A stretch of DNA of 64,000 bases from NCBI RefSeq assembly GCF_014696825.1, contig NZ_JACJQU010000020.1, forward strand, positions 41,158-105,157, read 5' to 3'. Positions within the stretch are counted from its first letter, which is position 1; every line of letters starts with the position of its first letter. Below the pieces are notes generated by a model, which worked only from the letters and a program-made list of their open reading frames with translations, did not search any database and was not told where the DNA came from. This DNA comes from Anabaena sphaerica FACHB-251. Lineage in GTDB: Bacteria > Cyanobacteriota > Cyanobacteriia > Cyanobacteriales > Nostocaceae. The position numbers were made by a program, and so were the translations under genes. This document shows positions 1-9,160 of this stretch, piece after piece.

Positions 1-214
1 TAATTACACTCCCAGATATTGGAGATTTATATTTTCTGATATACAAATCATGCGTAAAGATATTTTAACCAAAAGTCTCTGAAATATATTGTAAATGTTT
101 CTGTACCGGAGCGATCGCTCTTTCCTTTCTCTCTGAATAAGCGATCGCACTGTATCTTGAACCAGACCCCATCGAATTAAAATCAGGAGCAATTTTGCGG
201 GAGGTTTTGGTCGG

Positions 215-394
215 ATGACCCGCAACCGTCGCATGAATGCAGATGAAGTTGAACGTATTTTGCAGCGTTATGGATTTGAATTGATTTCTCAAAAGGGTAG
301 TCATCGTAAGTGGAGAAATATTGATCGCCAACTACAAGTAATTGTCCCTTATCACAAGGGACACTTGCGTAAGCCCTATTTAAAGAAGTTTTAA
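215..394 (+). CDS. HicA-like mRNA interferase toxin, probably C-terminally truncated
   Basis: This 59-residue frame begins at ATG 215, with a GGGAGG ribosome-binding site at 199-204. It holds the HicA signature GFELISQKGSHRKW (residues 20-33) followed by the strand VIVPYHKG, which is the small dsRBD-like fold of HicA RNases. The His of KGSH is the usual catalytic residue. Family members end in a GTLxxIL helix and a short IP-E-W tail. Here the frame stops at TAA 392-394 in the middle of that helix. If the stop is read through, the frame continues to 430 with an LPEI sequence that fits the family tail, so the TAA may be a recent nonsense change from TTA. No HicB partner is visible on either side. 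The call to the HicA family is fairly safe; activity is doubtful. Confidence 0.6.
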   Translation: MTRNRRMNADEVERILQRYGFELISQKGSHRKWRNIDRQLQVIVPYHKGHLRKPYLKKF

Positions 395-625
395 ATTTTT
401 CATCTTCCTGAGATTAACTCTGGATGCTGATATTTTCATAACTGTATTTTTGTTAACTATTAGCTTAACAAGCTTGTATTGAATGCTACTTTCGTGTAAC
501 ATTATTGATTGTTTGTGAAATAACCTTTTTTCTGGCTTTTCACTCAATTTCTAATTCCGTATCGTGCCAGGACTACTTGGTAAATTACCTGTACGTCTTA
601 TTTATTTTCTTCGCCAGGTGAAAAA
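395..625. other. AT-rich intergenic region
   Basis: No convincing gene is visible. The first 36 bases may be the disconnected 3' end of the HicA-like gene. The rest is AT-rich and should hold the promoter of the DUF4231 gene, but no clear -35/-10 pair could be picked by eye. Confidence 0.4.
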
Positions 626-1420
626 ATGCTATTGTTCTTAAAGCTGATTGATTATTTATTAGCAGCTGTTTTTATCAGTGCTGCCATCATCCTTTACTTT
701 GATTCTAGCAATCAACAATATGTAATAGCTGGAGCCGGAGCTTTAGCTGTTGCCATTTTTTTGTTTCTACTCAACAGAAGCTCGGTTAACAATGCCCTTA
801 AGGAATCACAACAGGCTGAACTACAAAAAAAAGCTGAACTCTACACCTCTTTATTAACTCATAGTAACTCTTTGGAAAACAATACAATCGTCCCTGCCAG
901 AGCCAAAGCTTTAGAGTATTGTCAAGATTTGATTAATGATTACAGAGGCACTAGAAACTGGGCAAGAAATCTTTACTATGTCTTGCAAATTTCCACCGTT
1001 ATTTTGTCTGGTGTCACACCCATTTTAGTCTTAGTAGATAAATTAGAAGCAGGACAAGCTTGGCTGAAGTGGCTCCCAGTAATTTGTCCGGCTCTTGCTT
1101 CTATTGTCGCTAGTATTGTCACCTCTTTCCCTTTTCAAAAAAATTGGGTTGCAGCTAACACAACTGTTGAATTGTTAGAAGCAGAACAAGAAAAATTTAT
1201 TTTGGGTATTTCACCTGCTTATCGTTGTTATGATGTTTCTGGAGAAGCTGAACAACAACAAAGAGTAAGTCAAGCCGTCGAATCGTTTATCAACCAAGTA
1301 AATAACATTCACCTGCAACAAGTTCAACAAGCAACTGAACAACAACCGGAGAAGAAGAAAGAGACAACCACAACCGAAGAATCTAGTTCTGATAAACCCA
1401 AAACCGAACAACCTGCTTAA
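626..1420 (+). CDS. DUF4231 domain membrane protein
   Basis: This 264-residue protein has two N-terminal hydrophobic segments (about 5-24 and 31-50), then a polar helix. The DUF4231 core follows at about residues 90-205. It includes the conserved EYCQDLINDYRGTRNWAR stretch, a membrane segment containing SGVTPILVLVDK, and another membrane segment ending near SFPFQKNWVAANTTVELLEAE. The last 60 residues are low-complexity and rich in Gln, Glu, Lys and Thr. DUF4231 resembles the SLATT group of two-helix membrane domains, which are proposed effectors in some conflict systems; that link is family knowledge and not evidence of function here. The start is supported by AGGTG at 616-620. It stands alone, converges on the CheA gene and ends in a strong terminator. 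Function unknown. Confidence 0.8.
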   Translation: MLLFLKLIDYLLAAVFISAAIILYFDSSNQQYVIAGAGALAVAIFLFLLNRSSVNNALKESQQAELQKKAELYTSLLTHSNSLENNTIVPARAKALEYCQDLINDYRGTRNWARNLYYVLQISTVILSGVTPILVLVDKLEAGQAWLKWLPVICPALASIVASIVTSFPFQKNWVAANTTVELLEAEQEKFILGISPAYRCYDVSGEAEQQQRVSQAVESFINQVNNIHLQQVQQATEQQPEKKKETTTTEESSSDKPKTEQPA

Positions 1421-1456
1421 GGTATTACCAAAATATAATTTATTTAATCTTGTGGT

Positions 1457-1480
1457 GCGGGCATCTTGCCCGCTTTTTTA
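1457..1480 (+). terminator. Rho-independent terminator after the DUF4231 gene
   Basis: A 6-bp GC stem (GCGGGC 1457-1462, GCCCGC 1468-1473) with loop ATCTT is followed by six T. It lies 36 bases past the DUF4231 stop and touches the stop codon of the convergent CheA gene. A near copy of the hairpin core, GCGGGCAAGATGC, lies inside the repeat element at 29373-29481, so the terminator was probably recruited from a dispersed repeat. Confidence 0.85.
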
Positions 1481-4444
1481 ATTATTAGCAGATCCTGTTT
1501 CCGCAATTCTAAAAATAATTTCTTCCAATGTTCTCAACAAATCTTGTTCATTATAAGGTTTAGAAAAATAAGCTCTAGCTCCTAGTTGCATCGCTAGTTG
1601 ACGATGTTTATTACTACTACGAGAAGTCAACATAGCAACAGGAATACTTTTTAAATCATCATGAGATTTCACCCGTTCTAAAAAGCTATAACCATCAAGA
1701 CGCGGCATCTCAATATCACAAATTACAGCTTGCACTTTTAACCCACTCTCTAGCTTTTCCCACGCATCTTGACCATCTTTAGCCTGTTCAACCTGATACC
1801 CTCCCTTTTCCAGAGTTAGAGCTAAATAACGCCGGACATTAATCGAGTCATCGACAATCAAAATTATGCCTTTTTGATGAGTATATCTAGCTATAGGTTT
1901 AGGCTTTTGTGGTTTGAGAAAAGCTGTTTTTAATTTAGTTGTCGGTAATTTATTAGTTTTATGAGGACGTTGATTGTTTGTTGCCCAAGATACTAATTCA
2001 TTAGTATTTACTAATGGCACTACCCGACCATCACCAAGCATTGTACAGTTACTAAAACCATCTGGTAAAGGTATATTTCCTTCAACTTGACGAATTGCCA
2101 CTTCTTGCTCACCCCAGCAACGGTCTATTTGCACAGCTATGGGTTGATGATCATTTTTGATGATTAACACACTACTAGCGTTAATTCCTGTGGCACTTTC
2201 TATCTCTAAATGATGGTAGTGAGAACAATTAAATTCAAAGTAATTACCCAAACGCATTAAAGGTAGCATGGTATCTTGCCATTTGAGAAATTCCCCACCA
2301 TCCATGGAGAAAACCTGCTCATTATCTAGTAAAAAGATTTCCGCAACTACATCTGTAGGAAATGCCAAGACCAGGCGATGGTGTGGATTGCTGCCAGTAT
2401 CGCTTTCTACTAACAAAACTCGCGCTACAGACAGTGTGAATGGTACTGATAAAGTAAAAGTTGTACCAATTCCTAGCTGTGTATCAACTTTCACATCGCC
2501 CCGCACTAGTTGTAGATTATTACGAACTACATCCATTCCCACACCACGACCAGATAAAGCTGTAACTTGATCAGAAGTAGTAAACCCAGGCTCAAAAATT
2601 AGTGATAATAGTTCTTCTTCACTAGCAGTAGCTATCAATGCTGTATCCAAACCCATAGCTACAGCGCGGTGGCGAATTTTTTCTAAAGAAATACCTCTAC
2701 CATCATCACTGATGGCAATGATGGTGCGATCGCTGCGATGATATCCTTTAATTTCAATCAATCCTTGTTCGGGTTTTCCTAAAGCGTAACGGGTAGCTGT
2801 ATCTTCAATTCCATGATCAAAAGCATTACGTAATAAGTGCATTAAAGGCTCATTCAAAGCCTCTAAAATGCTGCGTTCAATTAAAGTTTTACCACCTTCA
2901 ATTTTTAACTGAACGTTTTTGCCATACTCAACATTTAAATCCCGAATTGCTCTAGGAAAACGCTCGACTAAATCCGATAAAGGACGCATCCGCACTTGCG
3001 TTAATTTTCTCTGTACTTGCTTAGATGTTTTATTCAGCTTCCTCGCAATTTGGTCTGTATCATCAACACTGAGTTGAATATCACTAGCAACTTCTGCTAC
3101 CTGAACAATAGTTTCCATTACATCCTGAGATAACAGGTTGAATTTTTGATAGCGATCTATTTCTATCCCATTCACCCCAGATTCTTTTACCATTTCTTCT
3201 GATGTTGATATTCCCGAAGAGATAGTTTGGGTAATAATTTTCTCATAGACCAAACGCACTTCTTGATTTTCTTGGTGAAGAGTTTGTACTCGTTGGCTCA
3301 GTCCCAAAACTAGTTTGCGTAATCTTTCTAATTGAGAATTTAATCCATTGCGCTGAATGAGTATTTCTCCAAATAAATCATTAATTTCCTCTAATTGCTT
3401 ACTTGGAACTCGAACTGTATTTTCATGAGTTTCCTTATCTTTAGAAACTCCAATAATTTCGCCTTTGCGTTCAATATGTTTATAGTCTAGCGAGGGAAGT
3501 TGTTGAGTAAATGCTATATTTGGGTCAGGAAACTCAACAGCATTAATTTCTGGTGGTAATTCTATCTCTAAAGATTCTAAATCAGGAATTAGCTCCTCTT
3601 CTACTAAGGTAATTTCCTGATTTTTTGCTGGAATATTATTAACCTGTTGCTGATTATGGCTAACAACTACTTCAACTAATTCAATTTTTGTGGGTAATTT
3701 ATCTCTTTGATTTGTCAGGACTAAAGCTTGCGATCGCCTCCATGATTGCAATGCTAACTGAGAAATTTCTACACAGCGATTAGACTGAGTTTCTAAATAA
3801 TGACCAACTGACTCACAAAGTTGGGTAAAAGCAGGTAACTGAAGCATTTCTCCCAACCCACCCAACTCCGCAGCCATCACCCCCACTTCCGACTGTAAAT
3901 CATTTGCAGAACTATTTGCTAATAGAGATTCTAAATGCTGCAAACATTCTTCAACTTCTGTTTCAAACAACAAAGGAATAATTTCTTGACCATCTTCTGG
4001 TGATAGCATGGTAGTAATATCCTCTGGAGAAGGATCACCCAAACGCTCATGCAGTTCATCAAAAATCGGGTAACAAAAAGTTCTCAACCATTTATCATCT
4101 AGAGATTTTCTCTCGGATAATAAATCTACAATTTGCCTTAACCAGTCAACTCCAGATAACAATAAACTCTGTAAATGAGTATCAATTTCCAGAGATTTTT
4201 TCCGAGTTTTTAAGACCTTAAAAGAATCTTCTAAACGATGAGCCAAATTACTCAACACTTTAAAACCCATCATGGCCGCACCACCTTTAATTGAATGTGC
4301 GGTTCGCATAGCGGCATTAATCTTGTCTAAATCGAGGTGTTTACTAGTATCGATTTCCAGCAAGATATTTTCTAAAGTATTCAAATAATCAGTTGCTTCT
4401 TCCAGAAACTGCATCTGAATTTCCAATTCTTTATCATTGGTCAT
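1478..4444 (-). CDS. CheA-type hybrid histidine kinase (Hpt-HATPase-CheW-REC)
   Basis: This 988-residue protein is the kinase of a chemotaxis-like pathway. The order is an N-terminal Hpt domain with phospho-acceptor His50 (RTAHSIKGGAAMMG); a long acidic linker; a dimerisation region (about 380-510); a CheA HATPase with N box HLLRNAFDHGIE and G boxes DDGRGI and GRGVGMD; a CheW-like domain; and a C-terminal receiver (about 860-988) with acidic pair Asp865-Asp866, phospho-acceptor Asp910 (CDIEMPRLDG) and the Lys of FSKPY. This is the PixL/HmpE-type architecture that controls type IV pilus motility in cyanobacteria. The MCP, CheW and PatA-like genes lie upstream on the same strand. Which locus it matches (pix, hmp or ptx) cannot be decided from sequence alone. 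Confidence 0.93.
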   Translation of the reverse strand: MTNDKELEIQMQFLEEATDYLNTLENILLEIDTSKHLDLDKINAAMRTAHSIKGGAAMMGFKVLSNLAHRLEDSFKVLKTRKKSLEIDTHLQSLLLSGVDWLRQIVDLLSERKSLDDKWLRTFCYPIFDELHERLGDPSPEDITTMLSPEDGQEIIPLLFETEVEECLQHLESLLANSSANDLQSEVGVMAAELGGLGEMLQLPAFTQLCESVGHYLETQSNRCVEISQLALQSWRRSQALVLTNQRDKLPTKIELVEVVVSHNQQQVNNIPAKNQEITLVEEELIPDLESLEIELPPEINAVEFPDPNIAFTQQLPSLDYKHIERKGEIIGVSKDKETHENTVRVPSKQLEEINDLFGEILIQRNGLNSQLERLRKLVLGLSQRVQTLHQENQEVRLVYEKIITQTISSGISTSEEMVKESGVNGIEIDRYQKFNLLSQDVMETIVQVAEVASDIQLSVDDTDQIARKLNKTSKQVQRKLTQVRMRPLSDLVERFPRAIRDLNVEYGKNVQLKIEGGKTLIERSILEALNEPLMHLLRNAFDHGIEDTATRYALGKPEQGLIEIKGYHRSDRTIIAISDDGRGISLEKIRHRAVAMGLDTALIATASEEELLSLIFEPGFTTSDQVTALSGRGVGMDVVRNNLQLVRGDVKVDTQLGIGTTFTLSVPFTLSVARVLLVESDTGSNPHHRLVLAFPTDVVAEIFLLDNEQVFSMDGGEFLKWQDTMLPLMRLGNYFEFNCSHYHHLEIESATGINASSVLIIKNDHQPIAVQIDRCWGEQEVAIRQVEGNIPLPDGFSNCTMLGDGRVVPLVNTNELVSWATNNQRPHKTNKLPTTKLKTAFLKPQKPKPIARYTHQKGIILIVDDSINVRRYLALTLEKGGYQVEQAKDGQDAWEKLESGLKVQAVICDIEMPRLDGYSFLERVKSHDDLKSIPVAMLTSRSSNKHRQLAMQLGARAYFSKPYNEQDLLRTLEEIIFRIAETGSANN

Positions 4445-4469
4445 AAATTATTATTCCTTAGTCATTAGT

Positions 4470-4597
4470 TACAGCAGGAGTCAGGAGTCAGTAGAGACGT
4501 TCCGGCGGAACGTCTGTACAGGAGTCAGGAGTAAAACTGGCTTTGTGTATAGGTTTCAATTTAAATTCTGTACCTCCTTGATCTGCAATCTGCTGTA
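4470..4597 (-). repeat. MITE family A, copy 1 (inverted orientation, with nested hairpin)
   Basis: The ends are perfect inverted repeats TACAGCAG / CTGCTGTA. Read on the minus strand, it shares the arm CAGATTGCAGATCAA and the block TTGAAACCTATACACAAAGC with the copies at 9961, 21572 and 28693. It lacks their internal GC-rich palindrome. Instead it carries an inserted hairpin at 4491-4518 (AGACGTTCCG / CGGAACGTCT) between the two blocks of the heptamer CAGGAGT. It lies between the MCP and CheA genes. Confidence 0.8.
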
Positions 4598-4634
4598 TTA
4601 ATCATTCATTATTAGCCGAGAATAAATTACTGAA

Positions 4635-6860
4635 TTAATTAATTTTAAAATTCTCAACCTGATTTTGTAGTCGCTGGGAAATCTCAGCAGTTTGTTGTAA
4701 AGATGCAGAAATTTGCCGGGAAGAATCGCTAGTGCGTTGTGAAATAGCAACAATATCTTTGCTCAATTGATTGACAATTTGTGATGTTTGCTCTGGAGAA
4801 ACAGAAGCCGTAGAAATTGACTTGATAAAATCGTTGATTTGCTGCGAAATATCCACAAATTCACTTAAACTCTGCTGGGCATCTGCGGCGATTTGCGTAC
4901 TCTCAATTACCTGATTTGTCCCCACCTCCATTGCTTTGACGACTTCAGTTGTATCTCGTTTAATTTTTTCGACAATTTGCTCAATTTCTTGAGTAGCAGA
5001 AGCACTACGTGCCGCTAACTCCCCTACCTCTTCAGCGACAACAGCAAAACCTTGACCTTCTTCTCCTGCACGCGCTGCTTCAATTCCTGCATTAATGGCC
5101 AACAAATTAGTTTGCATAGCAACTTGGTTAATTAAAGACACCACACGAGAAATTTGTTGGGAAGATTCTCCCAAATGCCTAACTTTTTTAGCAGTTTCAT
5201 CCACAGTTTCTTGCAAAGATACAATATTTTTTACTGTCAAATCCATCGCTTTTACACTCCTGATAGTGGTGTATTTAGCATGATTAGCAATAGCAGTAAT
5301 TCCTTGCGCGTCATTCGCTAACGCTTGCATATAATTGGTCATTTGCTCCACTGTGGCTAAAGTCCGGTTGAACTCCTCAAATTGTGTAGTTGCATCCTCT
5401 GAAAAATGATTAATAGCATTTTGATTCAAGCCAATATCTCTATTAATTTGACTTGCATTCTGTTTGACGTGGATAACAATATCCCGGAGGCTTTTTAAAA
5501 TCGAATTAAACACATTGGCAATAGTACCAATTTCCCCATCTTTAACCTCAACCTGTACTGTCAAATCACCTTTAGCAGCATTTTCTACCTGACTAATTAA
5601 CTGTAAAAGTTGTAAATGTAGCGTGTTTTTTGGTTGGTATTCTTGCTCAGATATCGATTCTTTTGCAACCTGAATATCCTGTTCTTTAACCCCAACAGGT
5701 AACACATCCTCTTTTTGATTTCCTAGTGTTTCTAAACTCGCATATGCAGAGAAATTTTGCTTTGTTATACTCTTAGCTAACCAAGCTGCAAGCAATGTCA
5801 TCAATAATGCCATTATTGCTGTGATATGAGCAATCAGCTTCAGAAATTGTCTTTGCGGGTCTAAAGCAATTGCGCCATCTTTAGCCAGAATTAATTGCCA
5901 ATTCAGCTTTGGTAAACCTTCTAATTTTTTCAATGGTGCATAACTAACCAGTTGTGGCGCTTGATAAATCGTCTCCACTCCTGTGAAAGTATCCAAATTT
6001 TCTCGGTTCAGCAAGTTAGCTAACCCAGGATATATTACTGTAGCTTCTTGACCTAATAAATCCTTCTGGAGACTGAGGAAAAACTTACCATCAGTATCAA
6101 CTAAATAATAGTCATCGTTATTATCTACGTAATTTTTGATAGACTCTATTAACAGTTGTATGGATACACGTGTTCGCACTACAGCAGTAGTTTTTCCTGT
6201 CGCTACATCTTTAATAGGTGCAGCAATATAAATCACTACTGCATTATTTTTTAAGATTTCTGGTTGACTAATAACAGGAGCATTCGTTCGCAGAACCTCT
6301 TGAAAATATTTCAGGTTTTGTTCCTGACTAATAGTTCCACCTTTAGATTGGATAATCACTTTTCCATTGAGGTTAAAAACCGCCACATGGTCATAGCCTT
6401 GATAGGCTGTAATGAAACGGTTTAGCACTGCTTGTTTTTCAGCAATACTCGTACTTTTACTAAGTTCAGGATTGCTCAGAAATGGCAGAGATGAAAGGAT
6501 TTGAATATCTCCATATCTGGCCAACATAAAACGGTTAATAATTTCACCTAAGCTAATTACTTCTTTTTCTTGAGTGCTGATAATTTGTTTACTAATCGAT
6601 TTGCTACCCAAATTATAGGCAATCATACCAATTCCTAATACTGGTAATGTGCCGATAGCAATGGAAAAAATTATCGCTTTCGTACTTAATTTCAGTTGCC
6701 GTAAATATCTAATTACATTATTACCAGGATAATTATCAGATGTTTTTATATGAGGCTGTCCAATAATTTCCACTTTCTTATCAGTAATCGGCGCTGATGC
6801 CTTAATAGATGCTTTGTTGTTAGCATCACCAGTGTGAGCAGTATCGGTTTTATTAATCAT
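4635..6860 (-). CDS. Methyl-accepting chemotaxis protein (dCACHE-HAMP-MA)
   Basis: This 741-residue transducer has a cytoplasmic N-terminus of about 58 residues and a first membrane helix near 60-83. A periplasmic double-CACHE-like sensor spans about 90-335, with the typical [11 protein letters not shown] and [12 protein letters not shown] strands. A second membrane helix lies at about 340-365 and HAMP at about 415-467. A long methyl-accepting coiled coil ends the protein, with the hairpin tip [20 protein letters not shown] and [14 protein letters not shown] that bind CheA and CheW. The CACHE domain suggests a small-molecule ligand; no GAF or chromophore domain is present, so it is not a phytochrome-type phototaxis receptor like PixJ. 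It sits between cheW and cheA in one operon. Confidence 0.92.
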   Translation of the reverse strand: MINKTDTAHTGDANNKASIKASAPITDKKVEIIGQPHIKTSDNYPGNNVIRYLRQLKLSTKAIIFSIAIGTLPVLGIGMIAYNLGSKSISKQIISTQEKEVISLGEIINRFMLARYGDIQILSSLPFLSNPELSKSTSIAEKQAVLNRFITAYQGYDHVAVFNLNGKVIIQSKGGTISQEQNLKYFQEVLRTNAPVISQPEILKNNAVVIYIAAPIKDVATGKTTAVVRTRVSIQLLIESIKNYVDNNDDYYLVDTDGKFFLSLQKDLLGQEATVIYPGLANLLNRENLDTFTGVETIYQAPQLVSYAPLKKLEGLPKLNWQLILAKDGAIALDPQRQFLKLIAHITAIMALLMTLLAAWLAKSITKQNFSAYASLETLGNQKEDVLPVGVKEQDIQVAKESISEQEYQPKNTLHLQLLQLISQVENAAKGDLTVQVEVKDGEIGTIANVFNSILKSLRDIVIHVKQNASQINRDIGLNQNAINHFSEDATTQFEEFNRTLATVEQMTNYMQALANDAQGITAIANHAKYTTIRSVKAMDLTVKNIVSLQETVDETAKKVRHLGESSQQISRVVSLINQVAMQTNLLAINAGIEAARAGEEGQGFAVVAEEVGELAARSASATQEIEQIVEKIKRDTTEVVKAMEVGTNQVIESTQIAADAQQSLSEFVDISQQINDFIKSISTASVSPEQTSQIVNQLSKDIVAISQRTSDSSRQISASLQQTAEISQRLQNQVENFKIN

Positions 6861-6924
6861 AAATGAATACCCCTGAATGTCTGTAATAATAACAGTAAAA
6901 ACTGATTTTTATGAACTTGATAAA

Positions 6925-7422
6925 CTAATCACTACCTGCACTAGAATAATTTACAATATTACGTGCATCTAACACCAGCAATATTTCTTCTTTTTCTTCC
7001 ACGCAGCCACACAAATAAGGCACTAAGCTAGTAGCCACTTGCCCCACAGGAGAATGAATATCATCAGCCCTCAATTTAGTAGTACCTTTGATTTCTTGCA
7101 CAACTAAACCTAAAAGCTTTGATTCTACTTTGATAACGATAATATTATACTGTCTTAGAGGATGCTCTAGCCCTTCTAAATTAAACATTTTTGGCATATC
7201 AATTACCCAAATAACGCGACTACGCCAATTCATCAACCCTAATATACAGGAAGGCATATTAGGCATAGATGTCACAGATTCGACAGGTACAATAATCGCT
7301 TCTTGGGTGTGAGTAATGGATAAGACAGCAGTGGTTTGTTGATTTATTTGAAACTGAAGATAGCTATCTTCTAATGAGTTTTGTCCTGGTTGATAATAAA
7401 GGGTTAGTTGAGATTTTGTCAT
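6925..7422 (-). CDS. CheW-like coupling protein
   Basis: A single CheW domain of 165 residues, the PixI/HmpC-type adaptor that links the MCP to the CheA kinase. The family pattern is clear: VPVESVTSMPNMPSCILGLMNWRSRVIWVIDMPKMF in the first half and NIIVIKVESKLLGLVVQEIKGTTKL in the second. The gene lies 64 bases upstream of the MCP start and is surely co-transcribed with it. Confidence 0.92.
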   Translation of the reverse strand: MTKSQLTLYYQPGQNSLEDSYLQFQINQQTTAVLSITHTQEAIIVPVESVTSMPNMPSCILGLMNWRSRVIWVIDMPKMFNLEGLEHPLRQYNIIVIKVESKLLGLVVQEIKGTTKLRADDIHSPVGQVATSLVPYLCGCVEEKEEILLVLDARNIVNYSSAGSD

Positions 7423-7455
7423 TGATTTAATTCAAGTAATTTAAAATTTATGTGT

Positions 7456-7877
7456 AAGAATTCAGGAGTCAGGAGTCAGGAGTCAGAATTCAGAATAGAA
7501 TTAGTATAACTTGTCAGTAGTCTACTGACTTCCTCAATTTGGAGCATTAATTCTTTAGTATCGACCTATCCAAGATCAAGAGGAAGAATTAGATAGTAAC
7601 GGCATTCTTCTAAGGAAGATTGTGCAATATTCATAAACCGTACTTTGTCTGCTGCTCCCTTTTTCTTGAATCCCTCTGCTATATTTGCTGCTATAGAAAT
7701 TGCTGCTCTTCTAAATTGAGAAGTCAGCCCATATATTTCAGATTTGGAAAATAGTTCAGTAAATTTGTAGACATATAGAACAAAACCATGTGCTTTTTGC
7801 CAAACTATCAAATCTTCAAATGTCCGTGCTGGCTGTCTCATTTCTTCTGACTCCTGACTCCTGAATTCTTGCATTTA
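7456..7877. repeat. Inverted repeats flanking the S23-type gene
   Basis: The block AGAATTCAGGAGTCAGGAG at about 7458-7476 recurs in reverse complement at about 7850-7870. It frames the broken S23 gene. The same heptamer (CAGGAGT) makes up one arm of the family A elements in this window. The arrangement suggests that the gene moved with, or was invaded by, the repeat. Confidence 0.6.
7476..7874 (-). pseudogene. S23-type four-helix-bundle protein gene with in-frame stop
   Basis: The first part encodes a typical S23 (23S rRNA intervening sequence type) four-helix-bundle protein: FEDLIVWQKAHGFVLYVYKF, then SQFRRAAISIAANIAEGF, then LEECRYYLIL. The likely start is the Met at 7841, because upstream codons lie in repeat DNA. 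At 7566-7568 a TAG stop follows LPLDLG. Without it, the frame runs on to 7476 with a fourth helix, ELMLQIEEVSRLLTSY, as intact relatives have. So a single nonsense change separates a normal-length gene from this one. Inverted copies of CAGGAGT repeats flank it. Its position between the PatA-like and CheW genes is where a CheY gene is found in related operons. S23 proteins are of uncertain function; some relatives are Avd accessory proteins of diversity-generating retroelements, but no such element is seen here. Confidence 0.75.
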
Positions 7878-8116
7878 TGTTCAGCTTAAGTATTGAAACT
7901 TTGCGAGGATACACTCTCACTAATCCTGAATAATAATACTTTCACTATTATTCAGAATCCTTCCAAAAACTATGTTTTTATTGTTGACATTTACTAAGTT
8001 CAGTAGGTGTGTGTGAAAATTTACAAATATATCATTGCGAGTGTAACGAAGCAATCACAAGGGTTTTGAATAATCCAAATTTTGTTACCTAGTGAGGTTT
8101 ATTCATACCTACCTCC
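7878..8116. other. Intergenic region with hairpin and dispersed palindrome
   Basis: A perfect 10-bp inverted repeat, CTGAATAATA / TATTATTCAG, lies at about 7926-7955. A palindromic dispersed repeat beginning CATTGCGAGTGTAACGAAGC lies near 8034-8055. No coding sequence is visible. In related clusters a single-domain CheY gene often lies here. Confidence 0.5.
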
Positions 8117-9160
8117 TTAGCTAATACCAATGTATTTAGACACCATTTTCAGCAAATCTGCTCTTGTGAAAGGCTTAGTTAAATAGCCAGATGACCTGAC
8201 AATTTTAGCCTTTGCTTTATCCACAAATCCTGTTCTACCAGTTACCATAATAATGGGAGTATTTTTAAAGGATGAATGTCTACGCAATAATGAACATAGT
8301 TCATAACCATCTAAATTTGGCATTTCTACATCTAATAAAATCAAGTCTGGTTTACTTCTGATAATTTGCATTAAAGCTTTAATTGGGTCATTAATCATGA
8401 CAACTGAAAAGGTCTTTTCATCTAGAAAATGTCTAATAGCATTCAGAACTGCTTGACTATCATCAATACAGGCAATTGTATACGATTTCTCACTCAAACT
8501 GGATGGCAAATTTTGTTTCAACTTCCGTTCAATTAAAGCAGCTTTTGCTGATTTATCTTCTAGTTGTTCTTCAGATGTTGTCTGAGTTTGAAAACTGCTA
8601 TTAGAGGGTGTCTTTGACTGAAGATGTTGCCGATAACTTAATTGTTTTTGACAATGTTCTACTATGAATTGCAAATCCAAACTACAGAATTTTGGAAGTT
8701 CATTTAAAAAATTATCAGAACCCAGTTTATAATTACCTTCTCTTAAAGAAATAAATGACTCTAGCACCTCTTTGGCCAGTTCTTCTATCAACATCCCTGC
8801 TTGTTTAGGGGTAATATAGTTTTGATTTACTAGCCAGCAAATTGCATGATACTCAGAATTTGGTATTAACTGACTCTTATTGTCGGCCTCCGACATCAAC
8901 CCCATCTGTTGATAAATTGCATTGTTGAAAGTAGGAATTTCTTGATTCAAGCGTTGTAAGTGACTTTCAAGACGTTGGAATACTTTGTCCGAATAAGTAG
9001 CGTAAGTTAGTTTACCTTCTTCTAAATAGAGTGACCAAGATATAAGTTCTGTAAATACACTTAAATGCCCTGTTACTTTCCTCGTGCTTAATTGTGCCAA
9101 CAGAGAAAGTGGATGTAGTTTGTGAAACAACCTGTAGCTACCTAAAGGAGTTGTCATCAT
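8117..9160 (-). CDS. PatA/PixG/HmpA-type response regulator
   Basis: This 347-residue protein has an N-terminal PATAN (DUF4388) domain in about residues 20-110 and a linker of about 50 polar residues. A C-terminal receiver spans 226-347. The receiver has acidic pair Asp233-Asp234, phospho-acceptor Asp277 (LLDVEMPNLDGYE) and Lys329 (YLTKPF), so it should be phosphorylated. This architecture matches the first gene of cyanobacterial pilus-motility chemotaxis operons (pixG, hmpA) and the heterocyst-pattern protein PatA. Here the cluster continues with CheW, MCP and CheA on the same strand, so a role as an output regulator of this pathway is likely. PatA itself is not indicated. Confidence 0.88.
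   Translation of the reverse strand: MMTTPLGSYRLFHKLHPLSLLAQLSTRKVTGHLSVFTELISWSLYLEEGKLTYATYSDKVFQRLESHLQRLNQEIPTFNNAIYQQMGLMSEADNKSQLIPNSEYHAICWLVNQNYITPKQAGMLIEELAKEVLESFISLREGNYKLGSDNFLNELPKFCSLDLQFIVEHCQKQLSYRQHLQSKTPSNSSFQTQTTSEEQLEDKSAKAALIERKLKQNLPSSLSEKSYTIACIDDSQAVLNAIRHFLDEKTFSVVMINDPIKALMQIIRSKPDLILLDVEMPNLDGYELCSLLRRHSSFKNTPIIMVTGRTGFVDKAKAKIVRSSGYLTKPFTRADLLKMVSKYIGIS

Noticed and set aside
2268..2570. 100-codon frame on the plus strand inside CheA
   Set aside because: It is antisense to conserved kinase and CheW codons, so it is a shadow frame.
7566..7874. Diversity-generating retroelement, because S23-type and Avd proteins are related
   Set aside because: No reverse transcriptase or template/variable repeat pair is present anywhere in the window.
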